From assembly GCA_964242575.1 (NCBI GenBank), contig CAXTCN010000014.1, positions 4,687-68,686 of the forward strand: a DNA stretch of 64,000 bases. The letters run 5' to 3'. This DNA is from JANPPS01 sp964242575 (GTDB lineage: Bacteria > Pseudomonadota > Alphaproteobacteria > Acetobacterales > Acetobacteraceae). The notes below the pieces were generated by a model that worked only from the letters and a program-made list of their open reading frames with translations, was not told where the DNA came from and made no database searches. Position 1 is the stretch's first letter, and every line of letters starts with the position of its first letter. The translations under genes were made by a program, and so were the position numbers. Below, piece by piece: positions 25,702 through 34,431 of this stretch.

Positions 25702-27307
25702 CGTGTCTGACTGCGACATTTGCGTGGTCGGCGCCGGTCCTGCTGGAATAGCGCTGGCGCGGGAGTTCATCGGTACCTCCACTCGGGTGTTGTTGCTGGC
25801 CGGAGGGGGGGGGCAGGCTCGATCCGGCGCATCAAGAGCTGAACCGCGGTGAGAACGCTGGCCTGACGCATACCGGGCACTATGATGGGCGTGGCCGGGG
25901 CTTCGGCGGAACCGGGCGTCTCTGGGCCGGCCAGTGCGTACCGCTCGACAGCATCGATTTTGAGCGGCGCTCCTGGGTGCCGCACAGCGGATGGCCGGTT
26001 AGCCTGGATGAGCTGCAGCCCTGGTATCGCCGGGCCGAGCAATTCTTCAAGGTTGAGGGTGAAACCTATGATGCGGCTATCTATGCGGCGTTTGGTCTTG
26101 AAGCGTCGCCCTGGTCGCCGGACACTTTGCACACTCACTCCACCGTTTACACACCGGAGGTGGACACTGGCCGGTTCTCGCTCCGGCAATTCCGTCGCAG
26201 CGATAATGTGCGCGTGCTCCTTCAGGCCAATGTTGTGCAGATTGAGCTCGATGAGACAGCGCGAGTGGTTACGGCGCTTCGGCTACGCTCCTTGGCCGGG
26301 CAGACTGCCTGGGTGAGGGCCCGAGCTTACGTTCTTGCGGCCGGAGGGATTGAGAACGCTCGTCTCTTGCTTGTGTCGACCGAACGGCAAACATGTGGCG
26401 TGGGCAACAGCCAAGACCTTGTAGGACGGTATTTTCAGGAACACCCAAACGGGATAACGGCAACCCTGAGCGGCGGCGACCCGACGGCGCTTCAGACCCG
26501 CTTCCGCCTACTCTATCGAGGCGGGCGGCGCTACTTCCCGAAAGTCGCGCTCGCCCCTGCGTTGCAGCGGAAGCATCAAACGTTGAACTGCAACGCACAC
26601 CTCGTATTCGAGCATGCAGAGTCGTCCGGCATCGCTTCGTTGCGAGAGGTTGCCCAGGCTGTGCGGCAGCGCCGTCTCCCAACGGCGCCGCTAAAACAAG
26701 CGTCACGGATCGCTGCCAATCTTGGGGAGGTGGGCCGTACGCTCGCGCAACGCTTCGTGCGAGGCACGTCCCCGCTCGCTGTCCCAACGTCCGTCAGCTT
26801 GCAATGTTACGTGGAGCAGGCGCCCAATCCCCTGAGCCGCGTGACGCTCTCGTCGCAACAGGACGCGCTCGGCGTGCCGTTGCTTCGGATGGAGTGGCGG
26901 CTGACCGAGCTGGAGCGCCAAACCGCGGCGCTGATGTCAAGCGTTGCGCGCACGGAGTTTCACCGGCTTGGATTGGGAGAACTGCAGCTAAAGCCGTGGC
27001 TGACCGAACCTGGGGACGGCTGGCAGCCGCATTTTGTCGATTGCGCCCACCATATGGGCACGACACGCATGGCTGTGACGGCACAGGAGGGCGTCGTTGA
27101 TCCAGACGGACAGGTATTTACGTAGATCGTCTGTTTGTGGCAGGAAGCTCTGTGTTCCCGACCTCGGGCTATGCCAACCCTACTTTGACAATCGTTGCTC
27201 TCGCTATACGCCTAGCCGAACGTCTAAAGACCATGCTCGTTCAAGAAACGGCCGAGATGGTGCAGGCTAACAATTCCTGGGCGCTTTCCGATCAGAATGC
27301 AGGCTGA
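25667..27307 (+). pseudogene. GMC-family oxidoreductase broken by two frameshifts
   Basis: FAD-dependent GMC oxidoreductase split over three frames. Segment 1 (25667-about 25810) holds 'CDICVVGAGPAGIALAREF' (FAD motif) and 'RVLLLAGG'. A run of nine G (25805-25813) then shifts the frame: with one G fewer the protein continues 'DPAHQELNRGENAGLTHTGH', 'GFGGTGRLWAGQCVPLDSID' and on through 25977-27121. Near 27122 one base is missing; restoring it gives 'VDRLFVAGSSVFPTSGYANP' and a normal end at 27307. 'CAHHMGTTRM' is present. All expected domains survive, so the damage is recent, is a sequencing error, or is reversible at the G tract. ATG 25667 follows AAGGGA. Confidence 0.85.
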
Positions 27308-27729
27308 AGCGTCGGCTGCGATGCGGGCGCTGGCTCAGTGGGGCGAGGCAGGCGAGCAGCTTGTCCATGACGGCCTGCCGCACCGCAGGCAGGCTGGGTA
27401 CCGGGTCCGCGTTTTCCCCGCCCGTCCAGGAGCGGCCCTCGAAGCGGCCGGGGCCCAGCTTCCCTTTGAGCTGCTGGCGGACTTGTTCGCACGCCCAACG
27501 CGCCTTGATGGCCGCAGCCAGCGCCCGGCCTGCCTGCAAGCTTGGCGGCCTCTTGCGCCAGCACCGTCCACGGCGCGGCATCGTTCCAGGTTGGGCTTGC
27601 AATGAAGCGCTGCAACTGGTCGTGCCAAGCCATGCCGCCGTCGGCTGCAAACCTTCGTGTCCAAGCTGCCACCGTCGTCCCTGCATCGCCCATCGCCACC
27701 CCCCGCCCAACCAGCCAAAAGGCGGTCAT
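27292..27729 (-). pseudogene. IS701-family transposase remnant with internal deletion
   Basis: On the minus strand the frame from 27729 gives 'WTRRFAADGGMAWHDQLQRF', 'IASPTWNDAAPWTVLAQEAA', resembling the N-terminal region of IS701-type transposases (DQLhhFI.s..Wdda...vL..ea). After about 27560 a neighbouring frame carries 'IKARWACEQVRQQLKGKLGP' and 'GRFEGRSWTG', the C-terminal signature of the same family, then 'PAVRQAVMD'. The DDE core between the two is missing and there is a frameshift, so the copy cannot be active. It closes the exopolysaccharide region on the right. No terminal repeats or target duplication could be identified by eye. Confidence 0.65.
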
Positions 27730-28012
27730 CACCGGACGAACCGGAAAGTGTCTAGATAGTGCTTCTCCTGCAGGAGGAGGCCGGAGATAGCGGATACCCT
27801 TGGCGAATGCGTGATCAGCCAGGCCCAGCATGGTTTGCACCGCTGACAGGTCGCGCAACTACGGCGGAGCTGGCGGGCCATAAGCGACCGCCAGTCACGG
27901 TTGTGCGCTTGCACCAGCGCCTCTGGTTCAAACGCATCGTCACGTCGGCCACAAACACAGACGTGACGGAACCAGCCAGCCCGGTCATCCAACGCATCAT
28001 CGAGGCTGCCTG

Positions 28013-28966
28013 CTATGCGCCGTGATCGTGGACTATGTCAGCCCCAGCCCACCGCGAATGCGCAAGGTCGAGGCCCGTTTCATGGCGGGACCCCAACCTC
28101 GCCTGATGCTCTACCGGCTCGATGTCGACGCTGACGTGCAGCGTGTGCTCGCCGCCGCCCAACAGTACGCCGCGCACCGGGCTCACATCCGAGTAGTCAC
28201 GCCCCCAGCCGAGCACCACGTGCCCATCCTGCACCACCATCGCGTTGGTCGGGTCAAGGTCGATCCAACCGTGCTCCGGACCGAGCCAGCACCCCACCCA
28301 GGCGTGCGACTGGTCCGCCCCCACCAACCGCGCCTGGCCCGGCGGCGGCCGGGTCCGCAGGTAACCGGACACGTAGCGCGCCGGTAGCCCCAACGCGCGC
28401 AACCCGGCGATCATGGCGTGCGCGAAATCCTGGCAGACCCCGGCACGCAGCTCCAGCACCTTCGCCACCGTGGTGGACACCGTCGTGGCGCCGGGCTGGA
28501 AGCGGAACTCGCGCGCGATGCGGTGCATGAGGTCCAGCGACCCGTCCAGCACTGTCCTGCCCGGCGGAAAGCTCGGCGCGGCCCAATGCCGTGCTTCCGC
28601 CAGGATCGGCACGCGCGGGCTTGGAAACACGAACTCGGCCGCGTCAGACGCCACGGCCAGCGCTGCCGCCTGCTCCCACGGCAGCGTCGCCATCGGGTCC
28701 GGGACCGAGCGGGCCTGCACGTCCACCAGAGCGTCGGTGCTGATGCGCAGCGCCTGATGCACGCCTGAGAGGAACAGCCACGCGACCGGATTGCCAAAAT
28801 GGTCCTGCCGCTCCGCCACCCGCTCCGGCACCGGCTCGGCGTGCAGGGTGAATGACTGCACGCGCTGGTAGGGCAGGGTGCGTGGGCGCAAGTGGACCAC
28901 GTGCGCCGCCAACTCGACCGGGTCCGCGTAGTCGTAGCCGGTGACGTGCCGCACCCGAAACATCAT
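28013..28966 (-). CDS. transglutaminase-like cysteine protease family protein
   Basis: 317 residues with an N-terminal bacterial transglutaminase-associated domain (about 1-115, 'FRVRHVTGYDYADPVELAAH') and the papain-like transglutaminase core. The catalytic triad is visible: Cys in 'ELRAGVCQDFAHAMI', His in 'ADQSHAWVGCW' and Asp in 'GWIDLDPTN'. The family acts as peptidase or amide-bond former. It overlaps the upstream ATP-grasp/alpha-E gene by 4 bp, so the two are translated together and probably work on the same peptide. No signal peptide; cytoplasmic. Confidence 0.92.
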   Translation of the reverse strand: MMFRVRHVTGYDYADPVELAAHVVHLRPRTLPYQRVQSFTLHAEPVPERVAERQDHFGNPVAWLFLSGVHQALRISTDALVDVQARSVPDPMATLPWEQAAALAVASDAAEFVFPSPRVPILAEARHWAAPSFPPGRTVLDGSLDLMHRIAREFRFQPGATTVSTTVAKVLELRAGVCQDFAHAMIAGLRALGLPARYVSGYLRTRPPPGQARLVGADQSHAWVGCWLGPEHGWIDLDPTNAMVVQDGHVVLGWGRDYSDVSPVRGVLLGGGEHTLHVSVDIEPVEHQARLGSRHETGLDLAHSRWAGADIVHDHGA

Positions 28967-31338
28967 GCGACCTCGAGCCCCACATCCTGCGTCGGCGGCA
29001 ACAGGGCGAAGAACCGCCGGGTCAACTGATCGGACAGGGCGGCGGTGTTGGCGGCGATCACGTTCAGCGGCTCTGGCAGCCTTGACATCTTCCGCTCCGG
29101 CTCGGCCGAGCGCTCCACGCGCCGCACCAGCGCCTGGGTCCGGTCCAACAACGCGGACGCTGCCTGGGACAGGTCCGGGTCGGCCTGGCCCAGCAATCGC
29201 GTGGCCTGCTCGAACTGATACGCCATGGCGCGCGGGTTGCTGGTGTCCGCCAGCACCAAGTCCAGCACCGGCGCGGGCTGAAGCGCCGACATGTAGCGGC
29301 TGCGGTAGGTAATGGCGCTGTCGAACAGCTCCAGCACCATGCGCAGCGTGCCGTCCGCGCGTGACGGCGGTTGTGCCAGCAAGGTCGCCAGCACCAACGC
29401 CGAGCCATGCGCCCGCTCGATCCGCCGGCCCAGGTCGAGGAACAGCCAGCCGCCGCCGCGCACCATGCCCTCCGCCGCCACGCCGGCGACCGTGGTGGCC
29501 AGGCGCTGCAACCCGGTCATGGCGTGCACCAGCCCGTCCACTCCTTCATCCCGGTGGCGCAGGTCGGTTTTGGCGGTGCGCAGCGCGTGGGCGAACGCGG
29601 CGTAGCTTTCGACCGTAAGGCGGTCGCGCAGCGCCTCGGTCAGACGGGATGCCTGGTCCAGTCCGTCCGACGTCGCTCCGCCGGGCGCCACCGCATCGCG
29701 CACCAGCAGCTCAAGCGGCCCGCGACTCTCCGGCTCGTCTAGCCCGACCGCCAGCAAGCAGTCCCGCAGCACCGCCAGCTCCGCCATCTCGCGCGGCAGC
29801 GGCGCGCCGCGGGCACGGCGCAGCAGGCCCGCGCGGCTGTGGCGGGCCTGCATCTCCAACCGCTCGACGGTCCGGCCCAACCAGAAGAAGTCGTCTGCCA
29901 CCCGGCTCGGCAGGTCGCCTGGGCTGCGCCGGATCGCGACCGCGGCCTGCCGCACCGGCTCCGGGCCGCGGATCGGCGCGGTCTCCTGCGTCAGCACCCA
30001 CACATCCTTGAACAGCGCCCCAGCCGGCAGCGCCTCCGTGACATGCTGGCCGGCGTCCAGCACCCGCGCCAGCCCACCCTGCATCATGCGCCACTCCAGG
30101 CCGTCATGCATGAGGAACAGCCGCAGCACGATTGGCTTGGCCTCCAGCCCGCCCTGGCCATGGCAGGGCGCGAGGGAGGGGGTGGCCTGCATGACGGCGG
30201 CGTAATCCCAGGGCCGCTCGTTGATGTCGGACGACGATGCATCGAGGGAGCGCGGCGGCATGGGATCGAGCGCGGGACGGATGCTCCAGCGCGTCGTATC
30301 CTGGGACGCCCTGTGCCGGTCAGCCTCATTGCCGAACCAAACAGTGGGCGTGGTCGCGAGCCGCAGCGGCTCACCCAGCAAGCGCCGGCACAGCATCGGC
30401 AGGAACGCGGCCAGCGCAGGCACCTCAATCACCCCTGCGCCAGGGTGGTTCAGGATACGCACCGTGCCATGCCGCACCGCATCCAGCAGGCCAGCGACGC
30501 CAGGGCCGGCACTGCCGGCCGGAGCCTCAAGTGGATCGAGGCCGCCGCCGGGCATACGGCGCAGCAGCACATCCACCGGCTGCAAGCCCAGCAACGTCTT
30601 GAGGAACAGCGCGCCCGACCGCACCGTGAGATCCCGTGCCTGCACCAGGGCGCAGCCCAGGTCCCGCGACAGCGCCAGGTGCTCCGGCCAATGCGGATCG
30701 GAGACGCCGTGCGTCAGCAACGCCACCACCGGCGTGCGCCCGGCCGTGCGGGGCGCAGCATCCAGCAACGCGTCCTGCCAGGCGTCAAAGAACGGCCGGA
30801 GCTGCTGCACCTGCGCCGCGCGGAACAGCTCCGGAATGACGCGCGCCAGCAGGCGCCGGCTTTCCCGCGCGTAGCCGATGCCGAGCGCCCCGCCGGTATG
30901 GTCCGCCAGCACCCGCCACTGCCCGTCCGGTCCGCGCGCCAGGTCAACGGCGTAGGCCTGGAGGAAACGTCCCGGCATCGCGGGCGTGGTGCGGCAGGCG
31001 CGAAGGAACTCAGGGTTGGGATAGACCAGCGCAGCCGGCAGCGTGCCGTCCTGCACCGTGGCTTGCGGCCCGTACAGGTCCGCCAGCAACGCCTCCAGCA
31101 GCCGCGCCCGCTGGCATAGACCGTCGTCCAGTTGCGCGAACTCCGCCGCCGCAATCGGCAGCGGGATTGGGTCGCAGCGCCAGGACGGGGTGGCGCCTTC
31201 CTCCTCCGCGGTGCGTTCCAGCCGGTCCGCGCGGGCCTGTAGGTGGGCCGGGTCGAACGATGCGAGCACGCCGAGCACGGCCCGCCATTGCGGACGCACC
31301 CCGCCCCGGCCATCCACCATTTCGTCGAATGCGCTCAC
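28963..31338 (-). CDS. fused circularly permuted ATP-grasp and alpha-E domain protein
   Basis: About 791 residues. The first ~450 correspond to the circularly permuted ATP-grasp family (COG2308): 'YDE/FDEM'-type start 'AFDEMVDGRGGVRPQW', 'AYAVDLARGPDGQWRVLADH', 'ALGIGYARESRRLLARVIPE', 'RILNHPGAGVIEVPALAAFL'. The remainder is the helical alpha-E domain (COG2307): 'FFWLGRTVERLEMQARHSRA' and 'MVRGGGWLFLDLGRRIERAH'. These two are usually separate genes and are predicted to form peptide-like amide bonds. The start is taken as GTG at 31338, 7 bp after the FAD oxidoreductase stop, because the conserved part begins there; ATG 31320 is an alternative. Substrate unknown. Confidence 0.87.
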   Translation of the reverse strand: MSAFDEMVDGRGGVRPQWRAVLGVLASFDPAHLQARADRLERTAEEEGATPSWRCDPIPLPIAAAEFAQLDDGLCQRARLLEALLADLYGPQATVQDGTLPAALVYPNPEFLRACRTTPAMPGRFLQAYAVDLARGPDGQWRVLADHTGGALGIGYARESRRLLARVIPELFRAAQVQQLRPFFDAWQDALLDAAPRTAGRTPVVALLTHGVSDPHWPEHLALSRDLGCALVQARDLTVRSGALFLKTLLGLQPVDVLLRRMPGGGLDPLEAPAGSAGPGVAGLLDAVRHGTVRILNHPGAGVIEVPALAAFLPMLCRRLLGEPLRLATTPTVWFGNEADRHRASQDTTRWSIRPALDPMPPRSLDASSSDINERPWDYAAVMQATPSLAPCHGQGGLEAKPIVLRLFLMHDGLEWRMMQGGLARVLDAGQHVTEALPAGALFKDVWVLTQETAPIRGPEPVRQAAVAIRRSPGDLPSRVADDFFWLGRTVERLEMQARHSRAGLLRRARGAPLPREMAELAVLRDCLLAVGLDEPESRGPLELLVRDAVAPGGATSDGLDQASRLTEALRDRLTVESYAAFAHALRTAKTDLRHRDEGVDGLVHAMTGLQRLATTVAGVAAEGMVRGGGWLFLDLGRRIERAHGSALVLATLLAQPPSRADGTLRMVLELFDSAITYRSRYMSALQPAPVLDLVLADTSNPRAMAYQFEQATRLLGQADPDLSQAASALLDRTQALVRRVERSAEPERKMSRLPEPLNVIAANTAALSDQLTRRFFALLPPTQDVGLEVA

Positions 31339-31345
31339 GCGCTGG

Positions 31346-32458
31346 TCAGGCGGAGAACCGGCGTGGGTCGATCGCTGGCAGGATCGCGCCCGCGGGGCCA
31401 GGGTCCCGGCCAAGGATCACGTCCGCCACCAGCCGGCCGGCGGCGGGCGAGGTCTGGATGCCGTAGCCGCCTTGGCCCACGCACCAGAAAAACCCGTCCG
31501 CTGTGCCGTCCCAGCCAAACGCCAGGCTGCGGTCCGGCGTGAAGGTGCGCAGGCCCGCCCAACTGTGTTCCACCCGGCGCACCTCGATATCCAGCGCCTG
31601 CTGCATACGGTCGATGGCAATGGCCACGTCCAGCTCGTCCGGCGCTACGTCATGCGGGTGCATGTCCGTTTCGTCGCCCGGGCTCACCATCAGCTTGGTG
31701 CGCGCCTCCGGCCGGATATACCAGGTCTGGTCCACGTCGTTCACCATGGGCCAGCGCGTGGCTTCCCAGGGCGCCGGGTCGATGACGCAGCCGGTGCGCC
31801 GTTTCGGCGCCAGGCCGAGCGGCGTGACGCCGGCCTGTTTCGCCACCTCGTCGCCCCAGGCGCCGGCGGCGTTCACCACCACCGGCGCGGTGAACACGTT
31901 GCCGCCGCTGACCTCGACCTGCCATCCACCGTTGTCGCGGGTGATCCGCCCGGTGCGGCTGCGCAGCGCCAGCACGCCGCCGGCGGTGCGAAGCTGTTTC
32001 AGGAAGCCCTGGTGCAGGTTGGCCACGTCCATGTCGAACGCGTCCTGCTCAATCGCCGCCATCACGGCATACTCCGGCCGGAGTGCCGGGACCAGCGCCG
32101 TGACCTCGGCAATCGACGCCTGCCGCAGCCCGGTGCCCTCGGCCAGCAGCCGTTGCATGTGGTCCCGCTGTTCGGGTGGCGCCAGGAACACGATGGGCCG
32201 GTGCGCCAGGATAGGCGCGTTGGTGAACCCGTCCGGCGGCGTCTCGAAGAACGTCCGCGACAGGCCCGTCAGCGTCCGTACGTCCGGCGGGCCGTAGTTC
32301 TGGATCCAGATGGCGGCGGAACGGCCGGTGCTATGGTAGCCGGCGGCTTCCTCGGCCTCCACCATCGCGACCCGGTAGGCTTCTGAGAGGTGTGCGGCCA
32401 CGGTCGCCCCAGCGATCCCGGCACCAATGACGATTGCGTCGAATGAGTGGGTGTCCAT
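31346..32458 (-). CDS. FAD-dependent oxidoreductase (D-amino-acid/glycine oxidase-like)
   Basis: DAO-family flavoprotein, 370 residues. The dinucleotide motif is 'DAIVIGAGIAGATVAAHLSE', followed by 'EAAGYHSTGRSAAIW', and the C-terminal flavin-binding stretch is 'FFWCVGQGGYGIQTSPAAGR'. 'VVVNAAGAWGDEVAK' is the central family motif. It probably oxidises an amino or imino acid. It lies 7 bp before the ATP-grasp/alpha-E gene and 39 bp after dctM, so it may use a compound brought in by the TRAP transporter, feed the peptide system, or both. Confidence 0.87.
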   Translation of the reverse strand: MDTHSFDAIVIGAGIAGATVAAHLSEAYRVAMVEAEEAAGYHSTGRSAAIWIQNYGPPDVRTLTGLSRTFFETPPDGFTNAPILAHRPIVFLAPPEQRDHMQRLLAEGTGLRQASIAEVTALVPALRPEYAVMAAIEQDAFDMDVANLHQGFLKQLRTAGGVLALRSRTGRITRDNGGWQVEVSGGNVFTAPVVVNAAGAWGDEVAKQAGVTPLGLAPKRRTGCVIDPAPWEATRWPMVNDVDQTWYIRPEARTKLMVSPGDETDMHPHDVAPDELDVAIAIDRMQQALDIEVRRVEHSWAGLRTFTPDRSLAFGWDGTADGFFWCVGQGGYGIQTSPAAGRLVADVILGRDPGPAGAILPAIDPRRFSA

Positions 32459-32497
32459 GGCGCAGCATCGCCGTGGCCGATAGGGCGCGCAAGGCTG

Positions 32498-33841
32498 CTA
32501 GCCGTAAACTAAAGTTGGGAGCCACATGGCAATGCCCGGCACGAACGACAGGATCACGACCGCCACGGCCATGAGCGCCACGAATGGCAAGGTGCCCCAA
32601 ATGATCGGGCCGAGGCCGATGTCGGGGGCGATCCGGTTGATGACGAAGATGTTGAGGCCGACTGGCGGGTGGATCAGCCCCATTTCCATGACCACCGCCA
32701 TGACCACGCCGAACCAAACTAGGTCGAATCCAGCATCTCGCAATGGTGGCAGAATGATCGGCGCGGTCATCAGGATAATGGAAACTGGAGGCAAGAAAAA
32801 CCCAAGCGCGACTACAAGCAGTAGGATCGCCAATAACAACAGCCACTTGGATAAGTGCAAACCCACAATCCAGCCAGCGGCGGCTTGACTGATATGCAAG
32901 TAGCTCATGACATAACTGTAAAGCAGGCTCATGCCGATAATCATCAGCAACATGCCGCTCTCGCCAAGGGTTCCGGCGAAGATTGGCTTGAGGTCCGCCA
33001 GCCGATACGCGCCATACACCACCGCGATCAGCAATAGCGCCAGCACGGCACCCAGCCCAGCGGTCTCGCTCGGCGTCGCGATGCCGCCGTACAGCGCCAC
33101 CATCACGCCGGTCAGCAGCACCAGGAACGGCAACACTCGCGGCAGCGCCGTCAGGCGGTCCTGCATGGTGTAGGTGTCCTGCCGCAGGATTTCCGACCGC
33201 GCGCCCCCGGCAGCGGCCACGGCGGTGGCCTGGCCGAACTCCTGCCGCCACCGCACCACGGCGTAGGCCGCGAACAACGCCACCAGCAGGATGCCGGGAC
33301 CGATGCCAGCCAAGAACAATCGTCCGAGCGACTGCTCCGCCGCCACGGCATACAGGATCAGCACGATGCTGGGCGGCAGCAGGATGCCGAGCGTGCCGCC
33401 CGCCGCCACCAGCCCAGCGGCGAAGCCGGGCGAGTAACCGCGCCGTCGCATCTCGGGGATGCCGGAGCTGCCGATGGCGCTGCAGGTGGCCGGGCTGCTG
33501 CCAGCCATAGCGGCGAACAGGCCGCAGGCCAGCACCACCGCGACGCCCAATCCGCCGGGCACCCGGGACAGCCAGGTGTGCAGCGCGTCATACAGGTCCT
33601 TGCCCGCCCGGGATTTGCCGATGGCGGCGCCCTTTAGGATGAACAAGGGAATCGTCAGAAGGGTGATGCTGGCGAGTTCCTCATAGACGTTCTGCGCCAC
33701 CGTATCGAGCGACGCGGCAGGCATGAAGCCCAGCATGAACAGCACCGCGACGCCGCCGAGCGCAAAGGCGATTGGCATGCCGGAGAACAAGGCCACAAGC
33801 GTGGCTCCTCCATACATGAGGCCGAGCTGAAGCGTGGACAT
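32498..33841 (-). CDS. dctM: TRAP transporter large permease (DctM family)
   Basis: Large membrane subunit of a sodium-driven TRAP importer, 447 residues with about 12 hydrophobic segments. Conserved stretches are 'GATLVALFSGMPIAFALGGV', 'GSSPATCSAIGSSGIPEM', 'GTLGILLPPSIVLILYAVAA' and 'TPSETAGLGAVLALLL'. It lies 5 bp after dctQ. The substrate class cannot be inferred from the permease. Confidence 0.93.
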   Translation of the reverse strand: MSTLQLGLMYGGATLVALFSGMPIAFALGGVAVLFMLGFMPAASLDTVAQNVYEELASITLLTIPLFILKGAAIGKSRAGKDLYDALHTWLSRVPGGLGVAVVLACGLFAAMAGSSPATCSAIGSSGIPEMRRRGYSPGFAAGLVAAGGTLGILLPPSIVLILYAVAAEQSLGRLFLAGIGPGILLVALFAAYAVVRWRQEFGQATAVAAAGGARSEILRQDTYTMQDRLTALPRVLPFLVLLTGVMVALYGGIATPSETAGLGAVLALLLIAVVYGAYRLADLKPIFAGTLGESGMLLMIIGMSLLYSYVMSYLHISQAAAGWIVGLHLSKWLLLLAILLLVVALGFFLPPVSIILMTAPIILPPLRDAGFDLVWFGVVMAVVMEMGLIHPPVGLNIFVINRIAPDIGLGPIIWGTLPFVALMAVAVVILSFVPGIAMWLPTLVYG

Positions 33842-33846
33842 GGGGC

Positions 33847-34431
33847 CTAGTGCGGCGAGGGTGCGAGGTGCGCGGGCGCGCTAGCCCGATGGCGGCTGCC
33901 AAGCACCTGAAGCGCCAGTTGCAACGCCAGCAGGCTCATTCCCGCAGCCATGCAGAGGTAGGGAATCCACAGCGGCGGCCCCCAGGCGGACGAGGTAGTC
34001 TGCCCATCGACCAACGCCTCCTCCAGCAAAGTGAAGCTTTTCCAGGCAAAAAAAGTCACGAATGCCAGCGACAACACGTCCGCCAGCACCCGCCGCGCGT
34101 AGTCCACGCGGGGCGGCAGCAGGACCGCCAGCGCGTCAATCGCGACGTGGCCGCGCCGGGTCTGGATCCAAGCGGCGGAGGCGAAGGTAGCGCCCACCAG
34201 CAGGAACACGCTAAGCTCGTCCTGCCAGTCGCTCGGGATTTTGAAGAAGTAGCGGCCTGCCACCTCCCACGTCAGCACGAACCCGGCGGCGGCGATGGCA
34301 ATGGACGACAGCACGGCCATGACGCCATTCAGGCCGTCCAGCAGGCCCTGCAACACGCCGAGCACGCCAAGGCGCGGAACGTCGGCAACCGGGATGGCGC
34401 CGGATGCGGCGTCGATCCCGTGCGTGCTCAA
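33847..34431 (-). CDS. dctQ: TRAP transporter small permease (DctQ family)
   Basis: Small membrane subunit, about 194 residues with four hydrophobic segments. 'LTWEVAGRYFFKIPSDWQDE' and 'RRGHVAIDALAVLLPPRVDY' are the DctQ signature. The start is placed at TTG 34431, which overlaps the dctP stop (TTGA); the frame is open further upstream into dctP. It bridges the periplasmic binding protein and DctM. Confidence 0.88.
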   Translation of the reverse strand: MSTHGIDAASGAIPVADVPRLGVLGVLQGLLDGLNGVMAVLSSIAIAAAGFVLTWEVAGRYFFKIPSDWQDELSVFLLVGATFASAAWIQTRRGHVAIDALAVLLPPRVDYARRVLADVLSLAFVTFFAWKSFTLLEEALVDGQTTSSAWGPPLWIPYLCMAAGMSLLALQLALQVLGSRHRASAPAHLAPSPH

